The notes below the pieces were generated by a model that saw only the letters and a program-made list of their open reading frames with translations, was not told where the DNA came from and ran no database searches. A stretch of DNA of 64,000 bases from Coccinella septempunctata (taxonomy: Eukaryota > Arthropoda > Insecta > Coleoptera > Coccinellidae): assembly GCF_907165205.1 (NCBI RefSeq), contig NC_058196.1, positions 2,770,501 through 2,834,500 on the forward strand. Reading direction: 5' to 3'. Made by a program: the position numbers and the translations under genes. Positions within the stretch are counted from its first letter, which is position 1. Each line of letters opens with the position of its first letter. Positions 49,617 through 59,800 of the stretch are shown here, one piece after another.

Positions 49617-49655
49617 TGAAATTGAACACACTCATGGAGAAATTCATCAATAAAG
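49617..49655 (+). mobile_element. Start fragment of a following tandem Penelope copy
   Basis: Beyond the inverted-arm end, 39 bp read MKLNTLMEKFINK in frame. This is similar in spacing and character to the ORF start MEAYIAKIEKLELF of copy 1, which also directly follows a terminal repeat. I read it as the first codons of a truncated next tandem unit. Confidence 0.45.
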
Positions 49656-50536
49656 TTTCAAAATTAGGTTTTTGTGCTAGGATAGAAGCCTTATCAACGC
49701 TGATAACAAAACCTGAAATCTCAAATAGATCAGACGAATATAACAGGAGATATCGGACATTGAAATTTGCAGTTTTTGAAAAATGCCATTTCCAATATGA
49801 TCATCTAAACGGAGAGAGATAGGCTTGCGAAAATGCTTGCAATAGATTCAGCGTATCTTTATAACAATTTTTAAGATATTGGACAGTGTTCAGGAAAAAA
49901 ATCTAATTAATAAATTAGATTAGATTAGATAAATTAGAAAAAACAATAGTTTTTTCATTTTCGAGTTGACTTCGAGGAGCTCTCTGGAGTGCAATTCTCT
50001 ATGGAATCATCAACTGTTTAGTTTGGTGGAATCAACAGAGTAAGTATTGTACACTTCATATACTGAGACAGTAGTAGGACACCATGATTTTCAGGCAGAG
50101 GAGCCAATAAGTCATTTAAGGGGGACTTATCTCTTGTTCATTTTTGACGCGAAAAATCGAAATTTTCAAAATTGAGTAGTTGTGCTAGGATAGAAGCCTT
50201 ATCAACGCTGATAACAAAACCTGAAATCTCAAATAGATCAGACGAATATAACATGAGATATCGGAGATTGAAATTTGGAGTTCTTGAAAAATGACATTTC
50301 CAATATGATCATCTAAACGGAGAGAGATAGGCTTGCGAAAATGCTTGCAATAGATTCAGCGTATTCGAGAACCTATATCTTCATAACAATTTTCAAGAGA
50401 TTGGACAGTGTTCAGGAAAAAATCGAATTAATTTTTTTTCCATTTTCTTCGAGGAGCTCTATGGAGTGCATTTCTCTATGGAATCATCAACTGCTTAGTT
50501 TGGTGGAATCAACAGAGTAAGTAAGTAAGTAAGTAA
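49656..50536. repeat. Satellite array, right edge (about 1.8 diverged monomers) ending in a (GTAA)n run
   Basis: The satellite resumes at TTTCAAAATTAGG and runs to 50520. These monomers are diverged, with local losses near 49855 and a low-complexity patch at 49905-49945 (TAGATTAGATTAGAT and palindromic AT-rich sequence). The array ends where its own GAGTAAGTA has expanded to five GTAA units (50517-50536). LINE-derived sequence follows. Confidence 0.9.
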
Positions 50537-50616
50537 GCTCTAGATGGGTCAAATTGGCCTAACAACTCGAGTGTCCATCAATTTTTTCGGTCGAGGACAA
50601 TAACACAGCGAACATC

Positions 50617-52100
50617 TTGAAGGAGGCACAGGAAAATTTCAAACTGTTACAAGTAAATGCCCAGTGCATTTCAAATAAGTTAGATATTCTCGAGTTACTT
50701 GCTATTGAAAAGAGTCCCGAAATTATAAGTGTTGTCGAGCATTGGTGCTGCTCGGATAATGTGAAAACAATGACCATTCCTGGATACATTCAAGCTGACT
50801 ACTAGTTTCGACCCGAAAGAGAGCATGGGGCTTCTATGATTTACGTGAAAGCTGGCTTGGAGGTGAAAAGTTTGTGTGTGTCCCGATTTTTGGAAGAAAT
50901 GGTTTGTGAAATTTGTGGGACTATAGTAATCACTCGTAACATTCGCATGGGCATTATAAGTATTTATCGACCTTGTACTGGTAATGTAGAAAATTTTTTG
51001 GATTTGTGAAATTTGTGGGACTATAGTAATCACTCGTAACATTCGCATGGACATTATAAGTATTTATCGACCTTGTTCTGGTAATGTAGAAAATTTTTTG
51101 GACCAATATCACTAGCTATCAACCATTGTTGTGATTCAGTTGACATAGTATTTCTCTGTGGTGACTTGAATATTGATTTCTTAAAAGTAAGATGTGAAAA
51201 TCGTTTGTAGCTATCAGACTTACTGAAAAGCTTCAATTTGAAATTATTGTCAAATGAACCTACTAGAGTTTTTACAGACATCACAGGTCATACTTCCATT
51301 TCTGAAGTTGACTACATTTCGACTAACGCTGAATCAATAAATTGCAATATTGAAGTATTTGAAGCACATATTAGTGACCATCGAATTATCTCACTTGAGC
51401 TTTCTCTCAATTGTAACTTTAAGTCACAAAAAGTACCTAAATTTGTCCGAAATCTTAGTCGATGTAATCTTGATGATTTTATTTATGGCATTTCACACTG
51501 TAACTTTGAGGATATTTACAATTTTCAACATGTAGATGGATGTTTTGAATAATTCTTTAATAACATTCGTGAAATTTTTCAGGATTGTTGTCCACTTATA
51601 AAATGCACTGGTCATTGTCATCATGACAAAAATTGTTTGACACCTGATATAATCGCTGCTAAATGTAACTTGAACAATCTTCATTGGCTGCATAAAAATT
51701 TGAATAATCGGGTCACTCAGAATCAATGTAAGGTAGCAAAACCTTCTTATCAATTCCTTATCAAAAATACAAAATGTAAGTTTCTAAAGAAAATAATTGA
51801 AGCATCTGATAATAAGAATAAAACTGTTTGGGATATTGTGAACACTATGACTGGGAAAAAACTGGTCCTAAATCCATTTCGCTCATTGTTGATGGCGTTC
51901 CACAAAGGGATCCCAAAGTTGTAGCACAGATCTTCGTAGACTATTTCACCACGGTTGCTGAGACATCCCTCAATAGTTATTATAAGGGCTCATTAAGCCC
52001 CTCCTACACCACTTCATCTATATTAAGTGCAAACTTCTTCTTTTATCCTGTTTTTGAACATGAAGTGGTTGATGATGTTGGTTCAGTGAGAATAGCAAAC
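50617..52100 (+). pseudogene. CR1/Jockey-like LINE endonuclease domain and linker (decayed)
   Basis: Pieces of an apurinic-type (exonuclease-endonuclease-phosphatase fold) endonuclease occur in order across several frames: VNAQCISNKLDILE with ISVVEHWC near the start, then GIISIYRP, FLCGDLNID, EVDYISTN and SDHRIISLELSL. A linker follows with PDIIAAKCNLNNLHWLHKN, VWDIVNTMTGKK and VAQIFVDYFTTVAE. It is broken by TAG at 50803-50805, a frame-shifting 100-bp tandem duplication (50901-51100), a TAA at 51550-51552 and a frameshift near 51850. The RT of this element is absent. At about 52100 the sequence switches to a different LINE in the same orientation. Confidence 0.8.
50901..51100 (+). repeat. 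Tandem duplication, 2 x 100 bp, inside the LINE endonuclease
   Basis: The block beginning TTTGTGAAATTTGTGGG and ending GTAGAAAATTTTTTG occurs twice back to back with offset 100. The copies differ at very few positions (GGGCATT versus GGACATT, TTGTACTGG versus TTGTTCTGG). The offset is not a multiple of three, so it shifts the frame. Confidence 0.95.
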
Positions 52101-52113
52101 AAATCGAAAATAT

Positions 52114-53960
52114 TCTTGACAAAAAACATAATGCCTTTCAGTCACTACAGAACAACCCAAACGACGCAAATGCGAAGGCAAAATACAAGGAAGTTAAGAG
52201 AAATGTGCAAAAAGAAATAAGATCAATTAAAAACGCCTGGTGGACTTCTAAAGCGAAACAAATCCAGGCATTTGCCGATCAAAACGACCAGCGAAACTTC
52301 TTTAATGCAGTGAAGGAAACTTACGGTATTTCAAGAAGAAAAGTATGCGCAATCAAGGATGCTAACGGCTTACTCCTGACTGAAGACTCTGACATCAGAG
52401 CCAGATGGAAGGAACACTATTCCACTATCCTAAACATGGAAAGCAAGGTAGATAATGAAGTCTTAAATAGAATTCCTCAATATATGCCCAATCAATCATT
52501 GGACTCTTTAAAGAATCACAAATCCCCCGGAAACGACAACATTCCAGCAGAAGTTTACAAAGCACTCGGTGAAGTAGCGATAGAACCTCTGAAGCTTGCA
52601 TTTAACCTTATCTGGAAAACTGAATCAGTCCCACAAGACTTCAGAGATGCAAAAATCGTAAATGTGTTCAAAAATAAGGGGAGCGCTTCTGATTGCGGAA
52701 ATTACAGAGGCATCTCGCTTCTTTCAACAGGCGGTAAAATTCTGGCAAGAATAATGGCCTCAAGACTTATGAAACATGTCGAGCTGATTATCCCCGAATC
52801 CCAGAACGGATTTCGACCGAATCGGGGAACAACCGACCACATATTCACTCTGAGACAACTTCAGGAGAAAGTCAAGGAACAGCATAGCCAATTATACGTA
52901 GCATTTGTAGACCTGACCAAAGCCTTTGACTCGGTGAACAGAGAGGCTTTGTGGAGTATCATGGAGCGGTTGGGCGTCCCCAGAAAATTTGTGAATGTCT
53001 GCAGAAGCTTCCACCAGAATAACATGGCCAGTGTTCTTTACAATGGTGAAACCACAGACGCCTTCCAGACTAATACTGGCGTTCGACAGGGCTGTGTCTT
53101 AGCACCTGTTTTGTTTAACATCTTTTTGGCAGCCCTGTCTATGATAGTAGACAGTAAATTACTTTCGAGGGGCTTGGAAATTAAATACCGCTTCGAAGGT
53201 GGACTGTTCAACCTAAAAAGGCTGAGAGCGAAAACGAGAACGGAAGTCCTTACCGACCTTCAGTATGCAGATGACTGCGGCCTCACCTCAGACTCCGCTG
53301 ACAGCCTGCAAAAAATTTTGGAGACTTTCGACTGGGCATATAAAGCGCTGGGGCTGAAAATCAACATTGCTAAAACTAAGATTATGTGTACCCCACAAAA
53401 TGCTGAAAGGACCAGAGTGAAGATCGAAAACAAAGATTTGGAATATGTCGAATATTTTCATTACCTTGGAAGCGTAGTAAGCAACAAAGCCACAATCGAC
53501 GACGAAATCAGAAATAGAGTCGGTGCGGCATCAAGAGCTTTTTGGGGCCTAAGAGAGAGAGTATTTGACAATCACGACCTGTCAATCAGAACCAAAGCAG
53601 CAGTTTACCGAGCTGTGGTAGTCCCGACCATGACATATGCGTGCGAAACGTGGACCACGTACAGGCGACATCTGAAAACATTAAATTAACTACAACAAAG
53701 GCACCTGAGGCAGATAGCGCACATCAAATGGTTTCATAAAATCTCCAATAAAGCTGTTCTCGAAAGAACTAACAGCCAGAGCATTGATGTTTCAGTTGGC
53801 CGAGCGCAACTCAGATGGGCCGGGCACGTCCAGCGTATGCCCGAAAATAGACTTCCTAAATGCGTCTTGTACGGAGAGCTGGTGTGCGGGCAGAGAAGTC
53901 AAGGCGGGCAGCTAAAGAGTTATAAAGACTCTCTTCATGAGAAACTTAAACTCTTATATG
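52114..53960 (+). pseudogene. 5'-truncated LINE reverse transcriptase (one premature stop)
   Basis: The open frame starts at LDKKHNAFQSLQNN (about 52115), equivalent to residue 388 of the full-length LINE at 56843-60082, so the whole endonuclease is missing. RT signatures are NYRGISLLSTGGKIL, ESQNGFRPNRGTTDHIFTL, motif A FVDLTKAFDSVNREALW (aspartate codon 52910-52912), motif B GVRQGCVLAPVLFNIF and motif C YADD (53264-53275). A TAA at 53687-53689 replaces a glutamine codon (LN-stop-LQQRHL versus LEQTQQRHL). Beyond it the frame continues through RAQLRWAGHVQRMPENRLP to about 53955, then is cut by an inverted LINE. No C-terminal zinc finger remains. It belongs to the same group as the full-length LINE but is clearly a different subfamily. 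Confidence 0.9.
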
Positions 53961-54975
53961 TTCATTCATTCATTCATTGCTGTATCCCGTTGCCGGGAAT
54001 TAATCTACAAAAAGACGAAAAAAGGGAAAAAACAAGAAGAAAAGAAAGAGAAAGGAAAAAGAAAAAAAAAAAAGGTGCGAACAGACTTATAAATTTTTCA
54101 GGGCTAATTGCGACTGTGTGCTCTCCTGTGACTGTAGAGACCCAACCGTGACCTACATATCCTACCACACTCCGGGCATGGATAGTCACCAACCAGATCT
54201 GGCCGCCGCTGTATCCTTCTCGAGTCTCCATTATAACTGTGTACCAAAGACCTCCACTGTGGCCTGTCTAACGCTAGTTGTTTCCAGTTATGATTGGCAT
54301 TAACTGATTTTAGGGATTGATGTAGTGTATCCTTAAACCGCTTGTACTGGCCTCCTGAACTCCTATGAACGCCTGCAGTCATGGTTATTGGCGTAAGCTT
54401 GTATTTCCCTGGCTTTTTCTTTCCACCAGCTGTCCTTGATTTTTCTTATCTCTTGACGGACCTCGCGTTTTATGTTTATGAAACTTATTTGGGCTGCGAC
54501 ATCGCCAGGCTTGTTAATTGCGGTTTTCATCGCTTTGTGTTTTGCGTCCAAAAGGTGTGCGATATGAGTTTTGCTGTCGGCAAACCAGTCTGGGGATTTT
54601 CGGGAGCGTTCTGTGCCCAGTATTTCTTTCGCTGTATTTGTAAGGGATGACTTGAAACGGAGCCAATGAGTCTCAATGTCGTCGTTATAATCCGGTGGTG
54701 TTAGGCTATCTTTGACGGCAGCTGTGAATCTGTCCTTTGTAGAAGGGTTTTGTAGTTTGGATATTTGAAGGCGCTCTCTCAGATACTTCGGCTTGCGTTG
54801 GTATTTTGGGCGCATTGAGATTTTCATTCTCGAGATTACCAGCCTATGATCAGTCCAGCACTCCAGATCTGCTCTGGGTTTAGTGACCAACACCTCTTTC
54901 AGATCTTTCCTTCTCACGATCACATAGTCGAGGGTATGCCAATGCCCTGAGCGCGGGTGGCGCCAAGTCCCCCTT
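53961..54975 (-). pseudogene. Internally deleted LINE copy lacking the entire RT
   Basis: A minus-strand relative of the full-length LINE, about 1 kb. It keeps the end of the endonuclease (VIVRRKDLKEVLVTKPRAD, WTDHRLVISRMK), the linker up to AYANNHDCRR, and then jumps at about 54378 to GGQYKRFKDTLHQSL and the C-terminal zinc finger CPECGRICRSRLGLYSHRRAH. Relative to the full-length copy about 1.64 kb (58740 to 57100) is missing and replaced by about a dozen unmatched bases. The two parts are not in frame. The 5' side is cut at 54975 and the 3' side ends in (TTCA)n at 53961-53978. It is useful as a second, independent copy of the 3' end. Confidence 0.9.
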
Positions 54976-54976
54976 C

Positions 54977-55026
54977 ATTTATTTATTTATTTATTTATTT
55001 ATTTACGGTACTACCATTTTACAAAG
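54977..55026 (-). repeat. (ATTT)n microsatellite with possible LINE 3' end
   Basis: Seven ATTT units at 54977-55004 followed by ACGGTACTACCATTTTAC. Read on the minus strand this is GTAAAATGGTAGTACCGT followed by (AAAT)n, a typical tail of CR1/Jockey-type LINEs. It may be a strongly 5'-truncated insertion. A plain microsatellite cannot be excluded. Confidence 0.45.
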
Positions 55027-55051
55027 AATAAAAAAAAAATATAAACAGATA

Positions 55052-55584
55052 CAAAACTATTGAATCAAACGTCACACCACGATAGAGTAGATCAAATACT
55101 ATCGAATGACACCAACATTAGTTGAGCGAAAATGTACCGTTTCTAAAAAAACCTAAAGTTGCCGATTTTCGAACTATTTTTTCAGTCACAAGGCCAATTT
55201 GTTATTGAGGATAGCGTTTTTCTCCCATATTATCACCCTTGTTTATTCTGAGTATTAAAAAACATGTAGAAAAAACAATTGTTTTAATTTACATTTACTT
55301 AGGTTATGGTTATCGATTAACTACTCAAAATAATTTCAATTAGGGGAGATGATACAATAATATTACTTCAATATAATTTAAAATCGATATCCTTTTTCAC
55401 AAACTGGCCCTGTTATTAAGAAAAATAGTTCGAAAATCGGCAACTTTATGTATTTTAATAAAATTCTGATTATCTTGGAAACGGTACATTTTCGTCGAAC
55501 TAATGTTGGTGTCATTCGATAATATTTGGTTTACTCTATCGTGGTGTGACGTTTGATTCACTAGTTTTGGAACACCCTGTATAT
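55052..55584. mobile_element. Fold-back (MITE-like) element with ~140-bp inverted repeats
   Basis: The left arm, about 55052-55182, is the reverse complement of the right arm, about 55421-55569. Shared blocks include GAATCAAACGTCACACCACG, ATTTTCGAACTATTTTT and AATGTACCGTTTC. The right arm has about 18 extra bases. The 238-bp centre is A+T rich and non-coding. The right end runs into GGAACACCCTGTATAT, a motif I associate with ends of repeats in insect genomes. There is no transposase, so it would be non-autonomous. Confidence 0.85.
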
Positions 55585-56720
55585 GGTATGATTCTGAACT
55601 CAGCTCAATGCCCTCTTTTCACGGTTTTCATTTGTCTGTTTACTCGTGAAACACCCTGTATACTTCTTGTACTCTGAAAATTTTAAAACGAATGCCCTCA
55701 CCGTCATATGAAAATTCAAATTCTTCTTGTAAGAACCGTTCATCCTTTCACCCAACGCCGACCCTAGTTACATGGCCCGTTGAAAACGAAATCGGCATCT
55801 GTTTACTGCAAAACACGTGTTAACGCCGATATGAAGGGTTCAAAATTTTCTACCTGATTCGGGCTTTTTAGGAACGAATTGCTCAAGATGCCGAGTTCGA
55901 ATAACATTTCGTTTTGCGTGTTATATTGGATAAAATTGAATCTATTCCATGGATGATTCGAGAATTATTGATGTCCAGAATGCTCCAGAATGATGAAAAT
56001 TTTCAGATTTCATTGAAATTCTTGCGAAAATTATCTCGTATATTTTCAAGTTTAGATTTTAATTCATTCAGAACTTTGAAGTTCGGCAAATAATGATGTA
56101 AATGATATAGATAACAGTCAATCACATTTCCTTCAGCGCAGTTGTTGTTTTGAAGAAAAAGCAGTAGATTCTCGCAAAATCCGAAACTCTACATGAATAG
56201 GCCCAGTTGTTCAGTTCGGGATTAAAGTTTATCCTAAATTGATTTTGACATTTCAGTTCAGTTCTGTCAGGTTAATCTAGAATCATCTTAAATCTCGGCC
56301 TTATCCTGAACTGAACAACCGGGCCTTATAGTAATAGCAACGTAGCATTAATTAACTCGGTATATTATTGGAATGATATTAAATTTTCATAGCGGAGAAT
56401 AGTGGTTTTCAGCCTCGGTATTCACGAAATTCATTTTATTATGTTTTTTTTTTCATGTGAATCGGCCCGAAATCTTCGATCCCCCGACCTGATAGTTTCG
56501 TATACTTCTATGACAATAGCATAATAACTCAAATTTCAACATTTTCACAGAAATTTTTGAATTTAAGGGAGAGACACATTAAAAAAATCGATAGCAAGTT
56601 ACCGCCTAAACTGCGAGCTTGCCGAAGTTGAAACTGGTACCAATCTACTCAGTGCTTCATAATATGTATAGTTTTATGACTCAGTGTTTTTCAGAACCTG
56701 TAAAAAAAAATTAAAAACTG
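55585..56720. other. Intergenic stretch with no gene seen
   Basis: A+T-rich sequence without a convincing reading frame. It holds a second ACACCCTGTATA motif (about 55651-55662) and the short inverted-repeat element at 56199-56326. Confidence 0.6.
56199..56326. mobile_element. Short inverted-repeat (MITE-like) element, about 128 bp
   Basis: Imperfect terminal inverted repeats of about 25 bp: AGGCCCAGTTGTTCAGTTCG at the left and the reverse complement of AGGCCCGGTTGTTCAGTTCA at the right. The flanks are TA-rich and a TA target duplication is possible but not clean. No coding capacity. Confidence 0.6.
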
Positions 56721-56785
56721 TTCATTCATTCATTCATTCATTGCTGTATCCCGTTACCGGGAATAAATCTACAAAAAGAAGAAGG

Positions 56786-56818
<33 letters not shown>

Positions 56819-56842
56819 GAACAGACTTGTAACTTCTTAGTG

Positions 56843-59800
56843 CTAGTTGCGACTGTGTGCCCTCCTGTGACTAAAGAGACCCAACCGTGACCTGCAAATC
56901 CTTCCACACTCAGGGCATGGATAGTCTCCAACCAGATCTGGCCGCCGCTGTATCCTTCTCGATTCTCCATTATAACTGTGGACCAAAGACCTCCACTGTG
57001 ACCTGTCTAACGCTAGTTGTTCCCAGTTATGATTAGCATTAACTGATTTTAGGGATTGATGTAGTGTATCCTTAAACCGCTTATACTGGCCTCCTGGTTT
57101 CCGGGCTCCCTCAGTGAGTTCGCCGTATAGAGCTATTTTGGGGAGTCTTGTGTCTTGCATCCTCAGAATGTGGCCGCTCCATCTGAGTCGGGCCCTCGTT
57201 ACTTGAGTCTCAATTGTTGTACAACTCGCGCGCTGCAAGACTTCTGCATTCGAAACTTTGTGGAACCATCTGATGTGCATTATCTGTCTTAGATGACGTT
57301 GCTGCGTCTGTTCAAGCTGTTTGATATGTCGCCTGTAGGGAGTCCAGCTTTCGCTTCCGTAAAGAAGCGTTGGGAGGATCACTGCTCTGTAAACAGCTGT
57401 CTTGGTCTTCAGATTGAGGTCGTGATTTTGGAACACTCTGTCCTTCAGCTTCCAGAATGCCCGTGATGCCGAATTGATACGGTTGTGTATTTCCGTGTCA
57501 AGGTTAGCCCTAGTATTTATGAAGCTTCCCAAGTATTTGAACTGCTCGACCTGTTCTAGAGTTTCATTGTCCAGGCTGATATCTGTTTGAAGGCTTTCTG
57601 GCGGACTTACCAGGGTTTTGGTCTTGTCAATATTGAGTCTAAGGCCTAAAGCTTCGTATATATGTTTATAGGTGTCAATCATTATCTGTAGATCCTCTGA
57701 GCTGCTAGCGATGAGTGAACAGTCGTCTGCATATTGAAGTTCCGTGATGAACTTGGTACGGGTTTTTGCTCTGAGGCGCTTCAGGTTAAACAGGCCTCCA
57801 TCAAATCTGAATCTTATCCCAACACCTCTTACGGGCATGCTCATGTCAGCAATTATCGATACAGCTATGGCGAAAATATTGAACAGTAAAGGCGCTAATA
57901 CGCAGCCTTGTTTTATTCCAGAGTTGGTTGAGAAATGGTCGGTTGTAGAGCCATTATGCTGTATTCTAGCGGTGTTGTTGGTATGAAGGCTTTTACACAC
58001 CGCTAGGAATTTTTCGGGTACTCCTAGACGTGCCATGATTTTCCATAGCGCTCTCCGATTCACCGAGTCGAATGCCTTGCTTAAATCGATGAAGGCTGTA
58101 TAAATCCTTGATTGTTGTTCACGGGCCTTTTCTTGTAGCTGTCGCAGTGTAAAAATTAGGTCCACCGTACCTCGATTTGGTCGAAAACCGCACTGGGATT
58201 CAGGTAAAAGCTTCTCTAAGAGTGGGACCAGACGATTAGCCATAATCTTCGAGAGAATTTTACCGGCCACATTAAGCAACGATATGCCCCTGTAATTGTT
58301 GCAATTCGACGTATCGCCTTTGTTCTTATAGAGGTTGATAACTAAAGCGTCTCTGAAGTCTTGTGGCACATCTCCCTGTTCCCAGATCTTGCGAAATAGT
58401 ATTAGGAGACTATTGACAATGTCCTCATCCAAGGCTTTGAATATCTCCGCCGGAATGCCGTCTAGACCAGGTGACTTATCATTTTTCATATTTTTAATCG
58501 CGCTTATGATTTCCGACATTGAGATTTCGTCATCAAGCGATGTCATCGGACTATACGCGGGGAGCAGGTCTAAAATGGATAAATCCGAGTCGTTATTTTG
58601 ATTCAAGACCTGTGAGTAATGCTCCTTCCATCTTTCGAGAATTTTTCTATCATCAGTTAGAATAGCTCCATGAGCATCTCTTATAGGAAAGCTAGCTTTT
58701 CTGCTTGGACCGTAAACAGTTTTAATAGCTTCGAAAAAACGCCTGTAGTCATGGTTATCGGCGTAAGCTTGTATTTCCCTAGCTTTTTCTTTCCACCAGC
58801 TGTCCTTGATTTTTCTTATTTCTTGACGGACCTCGCGTTTTATGTTTATGAAACCTATTTGGGCTGCAACATCGCCAGGCTTGTTAATTGCGGTTTTCAT
58901 CGCTTTGTGTTTTGCGTCCAAAAGGGGTGCGATATGAGTTTCGCTGTCGGCAAACCAGTCTGGGGATTTTCGGGAGCGTTCTGAGCCCAGTATTTCTTTC
59001 GCTGTATTTGTAAGGGATGACTTGAAACGGAGCCAATGAGTCTCAATATCGTCGTTATAATCCGGTGGTGTTAGGCTATCTTTGACGGCAGCTGTGAATC
59101 TGTCCTTTGTAGAAGGGTTTTGTAGTTTGGATATTTGAAGGCGCTCTCTTAGTAACTTTGGCCTGCGTTGGTATTTTGGGAGCATTGAGATCTTCATTCT
59201 CGAGATTACCAGCCTATGATCAGTCCAGCACTCCAGATCTGCTCTGGGTTTAGTGACCAACACCTCTTTCAGATCTTTCCTTCTCACGATCACAAAGTCG
59301 AGGGTATGCCAATGCCCTGAGCGCGGGTGGCGCCAGGTCCCCCTTGAATTGGGTCTAGTAATAAAATAGGTGTTCGTTATACACAGATTGTGTTCTGCAC
59401 AAAGAGCCAGCAGACGTTCTCCATTCGAATTGATGCTGTCTGTGCCGTGTTTCCCTATTATTCCCGGCCATAGTTCTGAGTCTTGACCTCTGCCCACTCT
59501 AGCGTTGAAGTCTCCAAGGAGAATAATTCGTTGCCGTTTTGGGATTTTACTTAAAGTAGCAACGAGTGTTTCGTAAAAAGTGTCCTTTAAGTTGTCAGAG
59601 GAGTTCAAAGTGGGTGCGTATACTGCAATGATGTTCACAAACGTGTTATTCGCTGCAGGAAAACGTAGGGTCATTAAACGTTCTGAGATACCAACTGGAT
59701 TTTCGGTAAGTTTGGCGGCCAGGTCGTTTCTAATGGCAAAGCCTACGCCATGTTGTCTGATTTCGCCTTCCGGCAAGCCTTTCCAGAAAAAAGTATACGC

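Larger units (their letters stand above)
45666..49655. mobile_element. Penelope-like element copy 3: head-to-head inverted dimer in the satellite
   Basis: Two near-identical arms in opposite orientation: left 45666-47400 (minus-strand element) and right 47881-49616 (plus-strand element). They are separated by 480 bp (47401-47880) that continue only the minus copy toward its 5' side. Both 3' ends with hammerhead motifs point outward. The flanks carry a candidate 10-bp target duplication, TTTCAAAATT, at 45654-45663 and 49656-49665. The centre joins 5'-truncated copies at 47880/47881. The arms include a short ATTTTCTAGGTTAGGTTAG stretch. Confidence 0.88.

Noticed and set aside
54005..54075. A-rich tract as a poly(A) tail of a plus-strand LINE
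   Set aside because: The same place in the full-length minus-strand LINE has an A run, and both belong to that element's 3' untranslated region in antisense. The real terminus is the (TTCA)n repeat.
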